Source: Unio delphinus
Lineage: Eukaryota; Mollusca; Bivalvia; Unionida; Unionidae
NCBI GenBank assembly: GCA_029339505.1
Contig: JAQISU010000123.1
Location: 2,712,501 to 2,776,500, forward strand
Direction: 5' to 3'
Length of the DNA stretch: 64,000 nucleotides
The notes beneath the pieces were generated by a model that saw only the letters and a list, made by a program, of their open reading frames with translations, was not told the origin of the DNA and did no database searches. The translations under genes and the position numbers were made by a program. Below are positions 51,820 to 64,000 of this stretch, in pieces. Every line of letters starts with the position of its first letter. The stretch's first letter is position 1.

Positions 51820-53199
51820 TACTTCTCCATATCAAAATCAGACTGGGATTTATTAGACCCAACAAATGTATTGCTTTCAATACATGACTGTGACCTTGAC
51901 CTCTTGTAAACAAGAGCATTTGGAACAGATCTATCTTGATTCTGTTGCCTATTTTTCAATTTGTAGCAATCAGAAATAACGTGTCCTTTTTTCTTGCAAA
52001 AGTTACACGTCGGAAGAGACAAGGATCTAGAATCAAACTTCTCTGAAGTCTGATTTTTGAAAGTTGTGTTAGTTTGAGTTTTAGGAGGGCTTGAATTAGG
52101 CAGAAATTCTTTTCTGCCAGTAAATTGTTGAGTAGAAGTCTTGTTAACAAAAGGAACTTTATGTGTCAAAGAATATTCGTCAGCAGCTCGAGCAGCATTT
52201 TCCAAGGTTTCAATCTTTTGCTCATCAAGATAAGTTTTAACATCACTATGGACACAGTTTTTGAACTCTTCAATTAATATAATTTGCCTGAGATTTTGAT
52301 AATCTTGCTCAACTTTCTTGGCCAAACACCATCTATCAAACAACTGCTCTTTTTGTCTAGCAAATTCGACATGAGTTTGTCCAGCTTCTTTTCTGTAATT
52401 TCTAAATTTTTGCCTATAAGCTTCAGGGACTAACTCATAACCTCTTAAAATGCATTCTTTAACTACATCATAGTCACTACTTTGATGAACAGACAGTGAA
52501 GTGTAAATCTCGCTAGCCTTACCAGTAAGTACACATTGTAGTAACTGAGTCCAATTCTCTCTTGGCCACTTTAAATTTTCTGCCACTTTTTCAAAAAGAA
52601 TAAAATATTTATCTACTTCCTTTTCTTTGAAAGGGGGTACTAATCTAATATTCCTTGCTAAATCAAAATTTTGATTTGAAGTATGATGATGATTCTCACT
52701 TGCCAGCTCTAATTCTTTCATTTTACACTGATATTCCCTTTCTTCCTTCTCTCGCTCTCTCTCAATTCGCATCTGCTCTTTCTGTAATTCAAATTGTCTT
52801 TCTCTCTCCTCTTTTTCAAATTGTAATTGTCTCTCTTTCTCCTCTCCCTCTTTATCAATCCGCATTTGCTCTTTTTGTAATTCAATTTGTTTCTCTTTCT
52901 CCCTTTCCTGAAATTCTAGCTTCTTCAACTCTAATTCCATTTTGAATTTTAATTCTAATTCCTTTAATTTAATGTCAGAGTCTGATGCAGACTTACTGAC
53001 CGGAATCAAAGCACTTTGTTCAAAAACATCCTGTTCTAAAATACTGGACCAAAATCTTTTTGATATCTTGTTTCGTTAAAGAAGCTTTCACTTCAGAAAG
53101 ATCGTATTTTCTGGCAAGTTGAACCAACTCGTCTTTTTTGAAAAGATCTAATTGCTCCTGGGTAGGATTAGAAAGAAATATTTCTACCTTAGATGTCAT
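51777..53199 (-). pseudogene. Gag-like polyprotein gene with one frameshift
   Basis: The main frame (53009 to 51777) has a long charged coiled-coil, about residues 9-105, rich in E, K, R and Q. A retrotransposon capsid (SCAN-like) region follows at about 130-260, with ILRGYELVPEAYRQKFRNYR. A CCHC zinc knuckle, CNFCKKKGHVISDC, lies at 335-348. The frame has no ATG at 53009. The natural start is probably the ATG at 53199, which opens 59 codons containing a KDELVQLARKYDL block and ends at 53020, one frame off. A single indel near 53035-53060 would explain the break. At the other end the gag frame overlaps the protease frame by about 140 bp in a different frame. This may be a programmed shift or a second mutation. 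Confidence 0.88.
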
Positions 53200-53299
53200 T
53201 TTGATACAAGCGTGTCAGTCTCACTAAAGATTTAAAATTCTCAAAAACTAGGGGAAATTCAAATTTAAATTCAAATTTATCTCAAATCTCAATCTCAAT

Positions 53300-53318
53300 C
53301 CCGAGACGATAGCCACCA
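53300..53318 (-). promoter_or_regulatory. Candidate primer binding site
   Basis: The minus strand reads TGGTGGCTATCGTCTCGGG six bases after the end of the 5' LTR. A start of TGG fits pairing with a tRNA CCA end. I could not match it to a specific tRNA from memory. Confidence 0.5.
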
Positions 53319-53324
53319 ATTCTA

Positions 53325-54136
53325 TGTTACGTGCTTAGGCTCGAATAAGCAGCAACACAGAAAGAGTGAAAACTAACAAGCTTGTATAACTTTAACAATG
53401 ATTTTATTAAGTACAATTATTTTCATAAAATAAATAAACTTACGGTTTTAGAGAATCAAATCCAACAAATATAGAATTCACAAAACAATCCACTAATGGA
53501 ATTTCAAGTCCTGATAAATAAATGTTCTAATAGTTCCAGGTTCGAATCTTGACGATGTAAAAATCCAAAATGGCTGACAATGTCACGTGGTACAGTTCTT
53601 GTTTTTAATCATCCAATTGAATATCATAAACATATGTCCTTTTTCCAGATAATTCTTCTTTTCCAACGAATTGACACAAGTCCAGAATAATTTAACTCAA
53701 ACAGATAATACACAACTTATCTTAAAGCCCAAACATCTACTAATGTCAGCTTCTAAAATACAGCTATATATATTGTTTTTCTGAAGTAAACAAGTAATCA
53801 CGCGCTTTTCTAGAAATTGATAGAAGTTCATGGAAGGTCACAGAAAGAGACTACCTTTACTAAAAATAACATACTCTAGATTTTTCCTACCCCTAAGAAC
53901 TAAAAATAAAAGTGTTGTCCTTGAAATTGACCAATAGATTTAGAGGCTTGTTGACAATGTCTAAAGCAAGGTCAGGATTTAGGTCAAACAAGCCAAGGTC
54001 AAAACTTGTTTACAGTAAAGTCCAGGTCAAATGAATTTTCTAGAAAAATTTCCCATTTAATGAATAATAAATCCTAAATGACAATTTTGGATTTAATAAT
54101 TAAAAATAAATAAAATTAAATCCAATAGCCGTAACA
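53325..54136 (-). repeat. 5' LTR of the Gmr1-like element
   Basis: 812 bp. TGTTAC...GTAACA ends form short inverted repeats. It contains the transcription start region by position, but I cannot point to a certain TATA box. Confidence 0.95.
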
Positions 54137-54245
54137 ATTAGCATAGCATATTCTCCTAGTTATGTAAGTCACACAAACTATTTATATCATCAGATAAGCA
54201 TTTGTGCCCATCGAAATACACATTTTTCTCCCTGATACGTGTAAA

Positions 54246-54353
<108 letters not shown>

Positions 54354-54565
54354 TCAATCTTAATATACAGAATATCATATAATTAGATGCATTTCTGTAC
54401 ATTACACTTCTACAAAGGGTACACAGATATGCACACATCCATGCGCTGATATATCCTTACACATGATACTCCAACACAGTATACACATATAGGCAAATCA
54501 GTATTAACTAATGTTGTACACTGCAACTATTACACAAAGTTTATAATTAAATTCTACATATGCGA

Positions 54566-54567
<2 letters not shown>

Positions 54568-54624
<57 letters not shown>

Positions 54625-54709
54625 CATCCATCCATCCATCCATCCATCCATCCATCCATCCATCCATCCATCCATCCATCCATCCATCCATCCATCCATC
54701 CATCCATCC

Positions 54710-54744
<35 letters not shown>
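54568..54744. repeat. (TCTA)n(TCCA)n(TCTA)n tail of the RTE LINE
   Basis: The tract consists of TCTA units, then about 22 TCCA units, then TCTA units again. On the minus strand this is a GATA/GGAT repeat that directly follows the last codons of the LINE protein, as expected for the short tandem tail of RTE elements. Confidence 0.93.
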
Positions 54745-57700
54745 CCTTAGTCTTGCCGAAAGTTGGGGCACCACTGATGACCTGACAACCAGCTTCCTCC
54801 ATTCCAATCTGTTCTCTGATACTCTCACTGTGTCACTCAGCTTCAGACCTGTCCACTCTGAGATGTTATCCTTACATCTTTTCCTGTCTTCCTCTCCTTC
54901 GCCCTCCCTGCACAGTACCTTGCAAGATTGTCTTAGCAAGCCTTGTTGATCGTGTGACATGTGCATACCATTTCATTTTACGCTTTTTCGCAATGGTCAA
55001 TAGCTCTTCATAGGGCCCAATGGCTTGCTTAATTCTGTTTCCCACTTCCTCATTCATGACATGATCTCTATATGTAATGCCGAGCAACCTTCGAAAGCAT
55101 CTCATTTCAACAGCTTGTATCCTCCTTTCGAGATCCGCTGTTAAGGTCCATGACTCACAGGCATATAGGAATACAGATGCAACCAAGGAGCGCATCAGTC
55201 TGATTTTTGAGCTGACTGAGGTGTTTCTGTCTTTTCAAACTGTCTTCAGCCTTGCCATTGCTGTTATTGTCAGCGCAATCCAGGACAATATTTCTGGTTT
55301 CGATCCTTCGTCTGCCACGATGGCTCCTAAATACTTGAACCTATTAAATGTTTCCAGTTTTTGGCCACTAATCATGATGTCAGTGCTGATGCAACTGGTG
55401 TTGTTGGTCATCAATTTGGTCTTCTCTGCACTGATTTCCATACCAAAAGCAGTAGCTGTCCTGTCCACTTTTTCCACCAACTGAACTAGCTCCTCCTCAT
55501 TTCCTACAAGGCCATCGATTTCATCAGCAAAGCGCAGATTAGTTATTATTCTGCATCCAATACTGACAGTTCTTTCATGGTCTTCCAGTGCCTCTGTCAT
55601 GATTCTTTCAAAGAAGATGTTGAAGAGAGTAGGTGAAAGCATGCAGCCCTGTCTGACTCCCACAGTTGTCCTAAACCAATCTCATATTTGACCGTTGAAG
55701 CATACTGCGCTGGTGGCCTTGCTGTAAAGGCTTTCTATGACTTTGATCAGGTTAGCGTTGATGTTGTACAGCTTCATGGTGGACCAAAGGGCTGCGTGCC
55801 ATACCCTGTCAAACGCATTCTTAAAATCTATAAAGACATGATAAAGGTCTTGTTGGTGCTGTAGGTATTTCTCATATAGTATTCTCAGGTTGAAAATCTG
55901 TTCAGTTGTGCTTCACCCTGTTCTTCAGTTATGATTTCCTCTGCCCGCGGCTTCAGTCTGTTTAATATGATTTTTAGCATGACATTGCTTGGATGACATA
56001 TAAAACTGATCGTCCGATAGTTCTGACATTGCTGCAAATTGCCTTTTTTTCGGGAGAATTAATATGAGTGACTGAGTCCATGGTGTTGGCCATTCCCCTG
56101 TTTGCCAAATCTTGTTGCAGATTGTTAGTAGGGCGCTTATCATGGCTTCACCCCCTTCTTGGACTAGTTCTACAGGGATGTTGTCTACTCCTGCTGCCTT
56201 CCCTTTTTTCAATGCTTTCGCTGCAGCCTCTACTTCTTCACGGATGATGGGGTGGTTGTCAGTGTTGGTCACTGATGAGTGTTGAGTATGTCTAGGTCTC
56301 CTGTAGGTCTGTGGTTGTACAGGTCTGAGCAGTATTCTGTCCATCTCTTAAGAATGTCTTGTTCTTCTGTAAGACATTTCCCTTCCTTATCTTGAATGAT
56401 GGAGGAGCGTCCTTGTTTTACACTGGTCAGGTCTTTCATCAGTTGGTATGCTTTTTTGCTACTATTTTTCTTTAGATTGTTTTCTATATCTTTACACTGG
56501 TCTTCAATCCATGTCTCCGTTGCCTTTTTCATGCTTTTCTTGATAACCTGGTTGATTTCCCTGTATTGTTTTGCTCCTTCTACTTCTGAATTCTTCTTTA
56601 GCTCTCGACGCTGTCACACAGATCAAGTGTGTCAGTTGTAACCCAAGGTTTCTTTGGTTGTCAATGTTTACCAAGGATCTCACTGGCTGTTTAGGTCACT
56701 GCTATGTTAAATGTGTCAATCATTGTGTCTATAACTGTGTTCTCTGCACTAAGAAGTAACAGTGGTGCAAATTTCCCTCCTATCCTTGCCTGGAAGGCTT
56801 CCAAGACCTCTGGGTCTTTTAGCTTGTCAAGGTTGAACTTGATTCTTGTGGGGCTCTCTTTGTCGACTTTTTTTTAGACGTAGTCCGGGGGGGGGGGTCC
56901 TGACTAAGTCATGGTCACTTCCAATGTCTGCTCCTGGGAAACTTCTTGTCTTGGCAATGTTTACGCTGGTGTGGAAACGTCTCTTCACCATGATATAATC
57001 AATCTGGTTATGGTGTTCTCCATTCGGGCTATGCCAGGTCCACCTTCTGGATGCTTTGTGTGGACCAAACGTGTTCATCAGCTTCAGATCATTGAAACTG
57101 GCAAAATCCAGGAGCCTTAAGCCTCTGTCTTTGGTATCTGCATTGCAGTAGCGTCCACATGTGCCTTTCCAGTTATCAACGGCATGCTCTCCTATTTTGG
57201 CATTCCTGTCTCCTTGCACCACAATTGTCTTTCTTTGGGGTCTGGTCCAGGACTTCTTGCAGTTGGTCGTAGAAATCCTCTAATTCTCCATCATCATGGT
57301 CTATAGTTGGAGCGTAAGTTTGCACAATGGTGATATTGAGTGGTGTTGCCCTCAAACGTATGATGATAAGCCTGCTGGAGACTGGCCGACAACTCATGAC
57401 AGTGTTCACGGTGTCTTTGTAGACGAGACATCCGACACCATGTTCATGTTTATCATCTCTGCCAGACTAGTATAGTTTATGGCCATCCTGTGTTGATGTT
57501 CCCCAAGGTTCTTCCATCGTACTTCGCACAGTCCCAGGATGGTTCAATGGTATCTGTTCATTTCGTGTGTCAGTTCCTCTACCTTTCCAGCGTTCTTAAT
57601 GTTCTGATGTTCCATGTACCAATGTTGATGTTGTTTCTGATTCGGAGTTTTGGCGATGATCGTGCACCAGTAGCACACTTAACACCTCTGCCCTGGTGCA

Positions 57701-58045
57701 AGACAAAAGGCGCGGTCCTTGTTCCGGGCGACGACCGATCCGGTATGGGTGGAGGTAAAGTTGTCATTGCATGTGGTGTGTATTGGGCATTGAACTTGGC
57801 GGAGCCCATCCCTCTCCAGGCTGTTGACCACAGCCGAACTCCACGTTACTAGTGGCTCGCCTTGTTCCTGGACACATGGCCGTTGAGTCCTTCTTGGGAC
57901 TCCTCCGCCCTGGGCGGTGACCTTATTGAGAAAGTTCATACGCCCAATCAGGTACTATGTTAGCACCCTAGCCTTTGGTTACCCAAAACCTAACCTGCAA
58001 GGCAGCAGGGGACTCGTGGAGGGCGGGGTCGTAGAAATCTAGAAT
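54736..58045 (-). pseudogene. RTE-type LINE: AP endonuclease and reverse transcriptase, frameshifted
   Basis: The minus strand carries one long LINE frame cut into about eight pieces. From the 5' end: GTWNIRTL (57600 area) opens the endonuclease; TIVQTYAPT and GDRNAKIGEH follow; RRWTWHSPNGEHHNQIDYIM, then SDHDLV at about 56890, closes it. The RT part has GKAAGVDNIPVELVQEGG (about 56200) and the GVRQGCMLSPTLFN block (about 55650). FADEIDGL follows, where FADD is expected, and then MEISAEKTKLM and FKYLGA. The C-terminus has [41 protein letters not shown] and GGRRRGRQ (54880-55195), then [12 protein letters not shown] and a final RLRDR. The stop codon (54736-54738) lies inside the GATA tail. The length of about 3.3 kb is near full size. 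The 5' limit at about 58045 is estimated. Confidence 0.9.
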
Positions 58046-58300
58046 ATCAAATGAATAAATGCATGAGGTTACTACGAATTAACCCCCAAAAGAATTACAA
58101 TATGAATTCTTTACATAAACATTGCTCATATCTAAAAATATGCATGTATATCAAACACTACGAATGAATCACCATAACTGTGGTAATTTTACATACTAAA
58201 GTCTACATACTGCAATAATTAAAGTACACTAACTCTGCAGTAATATATTACAACAATCGAGCAAATAGTCACTAACCTGTACTGAAGATCCTTGTATTTC
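58046..58300. other. Sequence between the LINE and the right part of LTR C
   Basis: No match to LTR C copy 1 is seen before about 58300. It may be LTR sequence lost from copy 1 or an unrelated insert. Confidence 0.4.
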
Positions 58301-58779
58301 CAGAATAATCAAGTTTCCCGCCAATTTCGAATGACTTCGGAGTAACTTATCTTCCCTTATTATTTCCGCAATCGGAATTTTAGCGACTACTGGTTTAGTT
58401 CTCAAGATAATAGATTTAAACGTGCGATTCTAATGTTGACCACGCCTTGCTCAATTCCGAGTGGATGTTGATTCATATAACTATCAGACACTGCCTTCTC
58501 CCAATAGTCCGTCAAGGGTGGATTTACGGCACCCACTTGAGGTTCCTTTGATCCAACCACCGGAATTCCACAACTTATTGTGAAACATGTGATCGTAATT
58601 ATTATTTAACTGGCTGCCAAAAATACGGCCAGTAACGAATTTTATGGTCATGTCAATTAACTGGCTTGACATCTCATTTGTCTCCTAATTGACCTTCATA
58701 CTTATTTACAGCGCGAAATTATTAGCCTCAGGATCTTACATATACATGTTTAAATCTGGTTAATCCTTACAACATGACA

Positions 58780-58835
58780 CAATACAAGCACTCCAGAGCG
58801 TTAAAACTGATATATTTTCTACGAAAGCGTGCTTT
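58780..58835. repeat. Right remnant of the split minisatellite
   Basis: CAATACAAGCACTCCAGAGC and GTTAAAACTGAT resume the array units found at 47840-48073. Confidence 0.8.
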
Positions 58836-60475
<1,640 letters not shown>

Positions 60476-60478
<3 letters not shown>

Positions 60479-61708
60479 CTCTCTTTAGGCTTGGAATACG
60501 TGAACTATTAAAGTTACCTGCACTATTGAAGCTGATATTGATGAATATATCCTCTCTCCTTTCTTGTGTAAAAGTGGCAGTGTATATTTCTGTACAAATA
60601 CGTCATTTTATTAAATCACAAGAGTGCTTTTTTTTACAAATTAGTTTTCTTCGCTTTTTTTACAGTATCTCTCTGGCTGAGTTACTACTTGGAAAGTAGT
60701 GGTTTTATTTCGTCGCAAACAACGATGAATATTATGATTTGTGTCATAGGTCAGCATTTTCAATATTTATATTTTGTTCCTGTCCCTTGGGGTTAATTGT
60801 CATGATCCACGGTCACATCAACCAAAATAACAAGCAGAGCCAAAGGTCATATTGTAAAGGAATGTTTAATGAACTGTTAGACTGGCAACTCGATTAACTC
60901 TTTGTAATTATGAGACATCTTTCATGAATGATTACCCTTAATGCCAGAACCAAACTAAAGCAATGACTCATCCGTTCTTGAGGAAAAATACATTCCGCGA
61001 TGATCTGTCACTGGCCACTTGACCGCCGGGATGACAGAAATATATTTGTGACATACAGGGTTCCAGTGGGGAACAGTGATGCATAGCCATGAAGAGTTCC
61101 TATGGGAAACAGTGATGTGAATATCATGGAAACCATGGAGTTTACATGGACATGGCGGAGTAGCTTCTGACATTAAGTAACGTCAATTAAAATCTGAACT
61201 TGAGTGCGGATTCACTATCTGAATTTGTATTGAGAAGTATGATTTCTGGCCAAAACGTTTTAAAAATATACTTTACTCGTATTTACACTTGGCCCCAAAC
61301 AATGAATCAGTTTGGATTTCACTCTTTCATTAACAAAATTAATTTAATTTAAAAATAAATAATTAATGTTGTTTGGCTTATTGTTGTGTACGCAAGGGAT
61401 CTGCTGAAGAAACGTATAGAGATTACACTAGTTTTAATTTTTCCTTAACTATATTTGAAGATCAGATAATATGCTCTTTGATCAGATAATTAAATATCTT
61501 TCAAACAATTTGGTTTTGGAATTTTTCGCATTGAAACCCGGATATTGATTTTCAGGACTGGCAATAATTCTTCTGATTAAGTAGGAACAAATGTGGAGGA
61601 GTGAGTGGCAGTTGTTTGTCACATTTGTCAGATGCAAATTGCTGTCCAGTTCCAAATGACAATGCATTGTCCACTTAAGAAATACTCCTTATATCAGAAT
61701 AATTACCG
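60476..61708. other. Unannotated DNA
   Basis: A short phrase with GTTCC(A/T)(G/A)TGGGGAACAGTGATG is repeated twice near 61050-61115. No gene is recognised. Confidence 0.5.
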
Positions 61709-61736
61709 CCTCTCTCTCTGTCTCTCTCTCTGTCTC

Positions 61737-61803
<67 letters not shown>
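61709..61803. repeat. (TC)n microsatellite with TCTCTG variants
   Basis: TC units with four TG interruptions in the left and right parts. Confidence 0.96.
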
Positions 61804-61806
<3 letters not shown>

Positions 61807-62225
61807 CAATTGATTACATTGTGTTTAACTGTATTCTGTGTTTATTTTACCATCCTTACCCAGGATGCAATTGGCTGTATTCCAAATTTACCGGTATAAC
61901 AAGGGCTTCTCACACACCTTGGATATAAAGTTACAAATTACTACACCTGTTCCCAACTGCAATATGTTTTAGTGCATGTCGTAACTAGATAGTTCGATGC
62001 ATGCTTATTATGCAGGTCACACATTAGTATTTGAACTCTGCAATATGCAGCAAAGCGTAGTGTCGTTTCTGATGAATATTACGTTCCCGAAATTATATCA
62101 ATTTGAACATGAAACGTCTCAAATTTCAGCACATTTGTGGTGGCGTTTGTTGACGATTTGTTATTTGAATCTCTTTGGTATATAAGATTTAGTTTTGAAG
62201 TTAGATATTACTTTAAATATTACCT
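61804..62225. other. Unannotated DNA
   Basis: No gene is recognised. Confidence 0.5.
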
Positions 62226-62925
62226 ATTTGCAGAAAAGGTGATTTTATCTTAGGTGTTCTAGAATAGTGTTGCATGGTGATTTTATTAGGTTTCCAGCAT
62301 AGTGTTGCATGGTGATTTTATTAGGTTTCCAGCATAATGTTGTATGATGATTTTTAGGTGTTATATAATAGTGTTGTATGGGGATTTTATTAAGTGTTCT
62401 TGAATAGTGTTGTATCGTCATTTTGTTAGGTTTTCTAGACGTGTTATATAGCGATTGTTTAGGTGTTCTCTAATAGAGTTGTATGGTGATTTTAGGTGTT
62501 CTAGAATAGTGTTGTATGGTGATTTTATTAGGTTTCCAGCATAGTGTTGTATGGTGATTTTTAGGTGTTCAAGAATAGTGTTGTATGGTGATTCTATTAG
62601 GTTTCCAGCATAATGTTGTATGGTGATTTTATTAGGTTTCCAGCATAATGTTGTATGGTGATTTTATTAGGTTTCCAGCATAGTGTTGTATGGTGATTTT
62701 TAGGTGTTCTAGAATAGTGTTGTATGGTGATTTTATTAGGTTTCCAGCATAATGTTGTATGGTGATTTTATTAGGTGTTATATAATAGTATTGTATCGTA
62801 CTTTTATTAGGTGTTCTAGAAGTGTTGTATGGCGATTGTTTAGGTGTTCTCTAATAGAGTCGTAAGGCGGTTCTACAATAGTGTTGCATGGTGATTTTAT
62901 TAGATGTTGTGGAATAATATTGTAT
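62226..62925. repeat. 35-bp minisatellite, about 18 copies
   Basis: A 35-bp unit with the core GTTGTATGGTGATTTTATTA is repeated. Two unit endings, GGTTTCCAGCATA and GGTGTTCTAGAATA, alternate and mark at least two amplification rounds. Confidence 0.94.
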
Positions 62926-63625
62926 ATTTCTTTGTTGAAAATTGTTTATCTCATGGCATGAATGTACAAAAGGATAGTAACTTTATTTGACTCAGTGAAA
63001 GCCATTTTATCAATCTTTATCATTTAGGTCAGTAGAAAGCGTTGTGCGTTTGTAATTCACTGCATTGCATATATGCTTCTTGTTTTCTAGGCACAGTCCA
63101 TTTTCACTATCTTATCTTCCACCGATCTGTATCGTGTCCTTTTAAAAAGGAACATTATTTTAAAACAAAATTCAAAACCGCATTAAATTTGTCGGATCTT
63201 ACCAGACGCAGGTTGGATCTAGTGTATTATGAATAATGTCATGTCGGTAGATCAGATAGAATCAAGATCCAATACGTATATTGTTATATACATACGCTAG
63301 ATACCAAGTCTTATTGTCATATAAATAATCTAGACACAAAAACGTATGTCATACACAAGTACTTATTCGTTTTTGACTGACTTTCATTGGGAGTGCGTGT
63401 GTGTGTCGGTGTGTATGACAATGCATTCCATGACAGAATATTTTCATTATTATTCCATTGTTCCACGTTCTTTTCGATAGCATAACATGCAATTAAAACG
63501 CCAAATATTTAAAGCTAACCATTTACTTTTTCAGCCATGATGCTACTCTCTCACCTAAGGTCACGTGATGTTTTGAACAAAGGCAACTGCAATCACTGTT
63601 GGAAGATTTACAAAAGTATGATCCC
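62926..63625. other. Unannotated DNA
   Basis: A short GTGTGTGTC tract lies near 63397. No gene is recognised. Confidence 0.5.
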
Positions 63626-63775
63626 ATTGGGGGTGTTCAACATATTGATATAGATGTGAGCCTAATGTGGTGTTTCATTATATTGACGTAGATGTGAGCC
63701 TAATGTACGGTTTCAACATATTGACGTAGATGTTAGCCTAATGTGCGGTTTCAACATATTGATGTAGATACGACC
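63626..63775. repeat. ~40-bp tandem repeat, about 4 copies
   Basis: A unit containing CATATTGACGTAGATGTGAG followed by CCTAATGTGCGGTTTCAA is repeated four times. The window ends in unannotated sequence to its right. Confidence 0.9.
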
Positions 63776-64000
63776 GGATTGTATATTGCCACAGCTATAA
63801 TCCTAATATATGATTTTTAGCATACTGTCATTGACATCATATAATAAGGTTTACACAAGATTTATAACTACTATGCTAACCTGAGTTTTCACATCCGGTA
63901 TGTGCTAAATACACCGAATATGTTTGTCATATGGCATACTCAACTTTCTTACAAAACGTACAATAGTGTTACTTTGATCAAACTTGACGGTCATTTTGTG
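63776..64000. other. Unannotated end of window
   Basis: Nothing is recognised. Confidence 0.5.

Larger units (their letters stand above)
48565..54136 (-). mobile_element. LTR retrotransposon, Ty3/gypsy with integrase before RT (Gmr1-like)
   Basis: Two direct LTRs (48565-49372 and 53325-54136) bound the element, and a 4-bp direct repeat ATTA flanks it (48561-48564 and 54137-54140). Genes run on the minus strand: gag, protease, integrase zinc finger, truncated integrase, GPY/F-like segment, then reverse transcriptase remnants. A candidate primer site TGGTGGCTATCGTC lies about six bases inside the 5' LTR, and a purine tract GGGGGAAGG abuts the 3' LTR. Known Ty3/gypsy elements usually place integrase last. 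The Gmr1 group is the known exception, which is why I assign this element there. RNase H and most of the integrase core are gone, so this copy cannot work alone. The total length of 5572 bp is short for an intact member. Confidence 0.85.

Overview
This is AT-rich, gene-poor eukaryotic DNA. I find no host protein-coding gene, rRNA or functional tRNA, and no bacterial-type operon. The organism is most likely a lophotrochozoan invertebrate, probably a mollusc. The reasons are the tRNA-derived SINE types, the L2-like and RTE-like LINE relics, a Ty3/gypsy element with integrase before reverse transcriptase, and the very high load of long dinucleotide repeats and minisatellites. The taxon call is inference, and no species can be assigned from the sequence alone.

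Region by region. 1-13 kb: a 47-bp minisatellite, many dinucleotide repeats, a 0.9-kb solo LTR (family C, copy 1), one tRNA-derived SINE (family A), a 306-bp unit bounded by microsatellites, an L2-like reverse transcriptase fragment and a 32-bp minisatellite. 13-24 kb: two more family-A SINEs, a LINE C-terminal relic, a pseudogene of a dispersed uncharacterised protein family, and 50-, 44-, 41- and about 89-bp arrays. 24-34 kb: two family-B SINEs, a 5'-truncated L2-like LINE with a TTA-type tail, and a decayed Ty3/gypsy RT/RNase H relic. 34-46 kb: 55- and 23-bp arrays, two inverted 1.8-kb solo LTRs of one family (B), each with its own 5-bp target duplication, a cluster of short covarying palindromes, a 42-bp array with a spurious open frame, and the second copy of the 306-bp unit. 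47-59 kb: a nest in which a minisatellite is interrupted by a family-C solo LTR, which is itself interrupted by an almost complete but pol-deleted LTR retrotransposon (48565-54136) and by an RTE-type LINE. 59-64 kb: unannotated DNA, a large TA/TATG tract, and 35-bp and about 40-bp arrays.

The genes present all belong to mobile elements and all are broken. The most informative is the LTR element at 48565-54136. Its two LTRs are nearly identical, it has an ATTA target duplication, and its gag-protease-integrase frames precede the reverse transcriptase relic, which is the domain order known from Gmr1-like Ty3/gypsy elements. Its integrase core and RNase H are missing although the LTRs look young, so it probably moved using proteins supplied by another copy.
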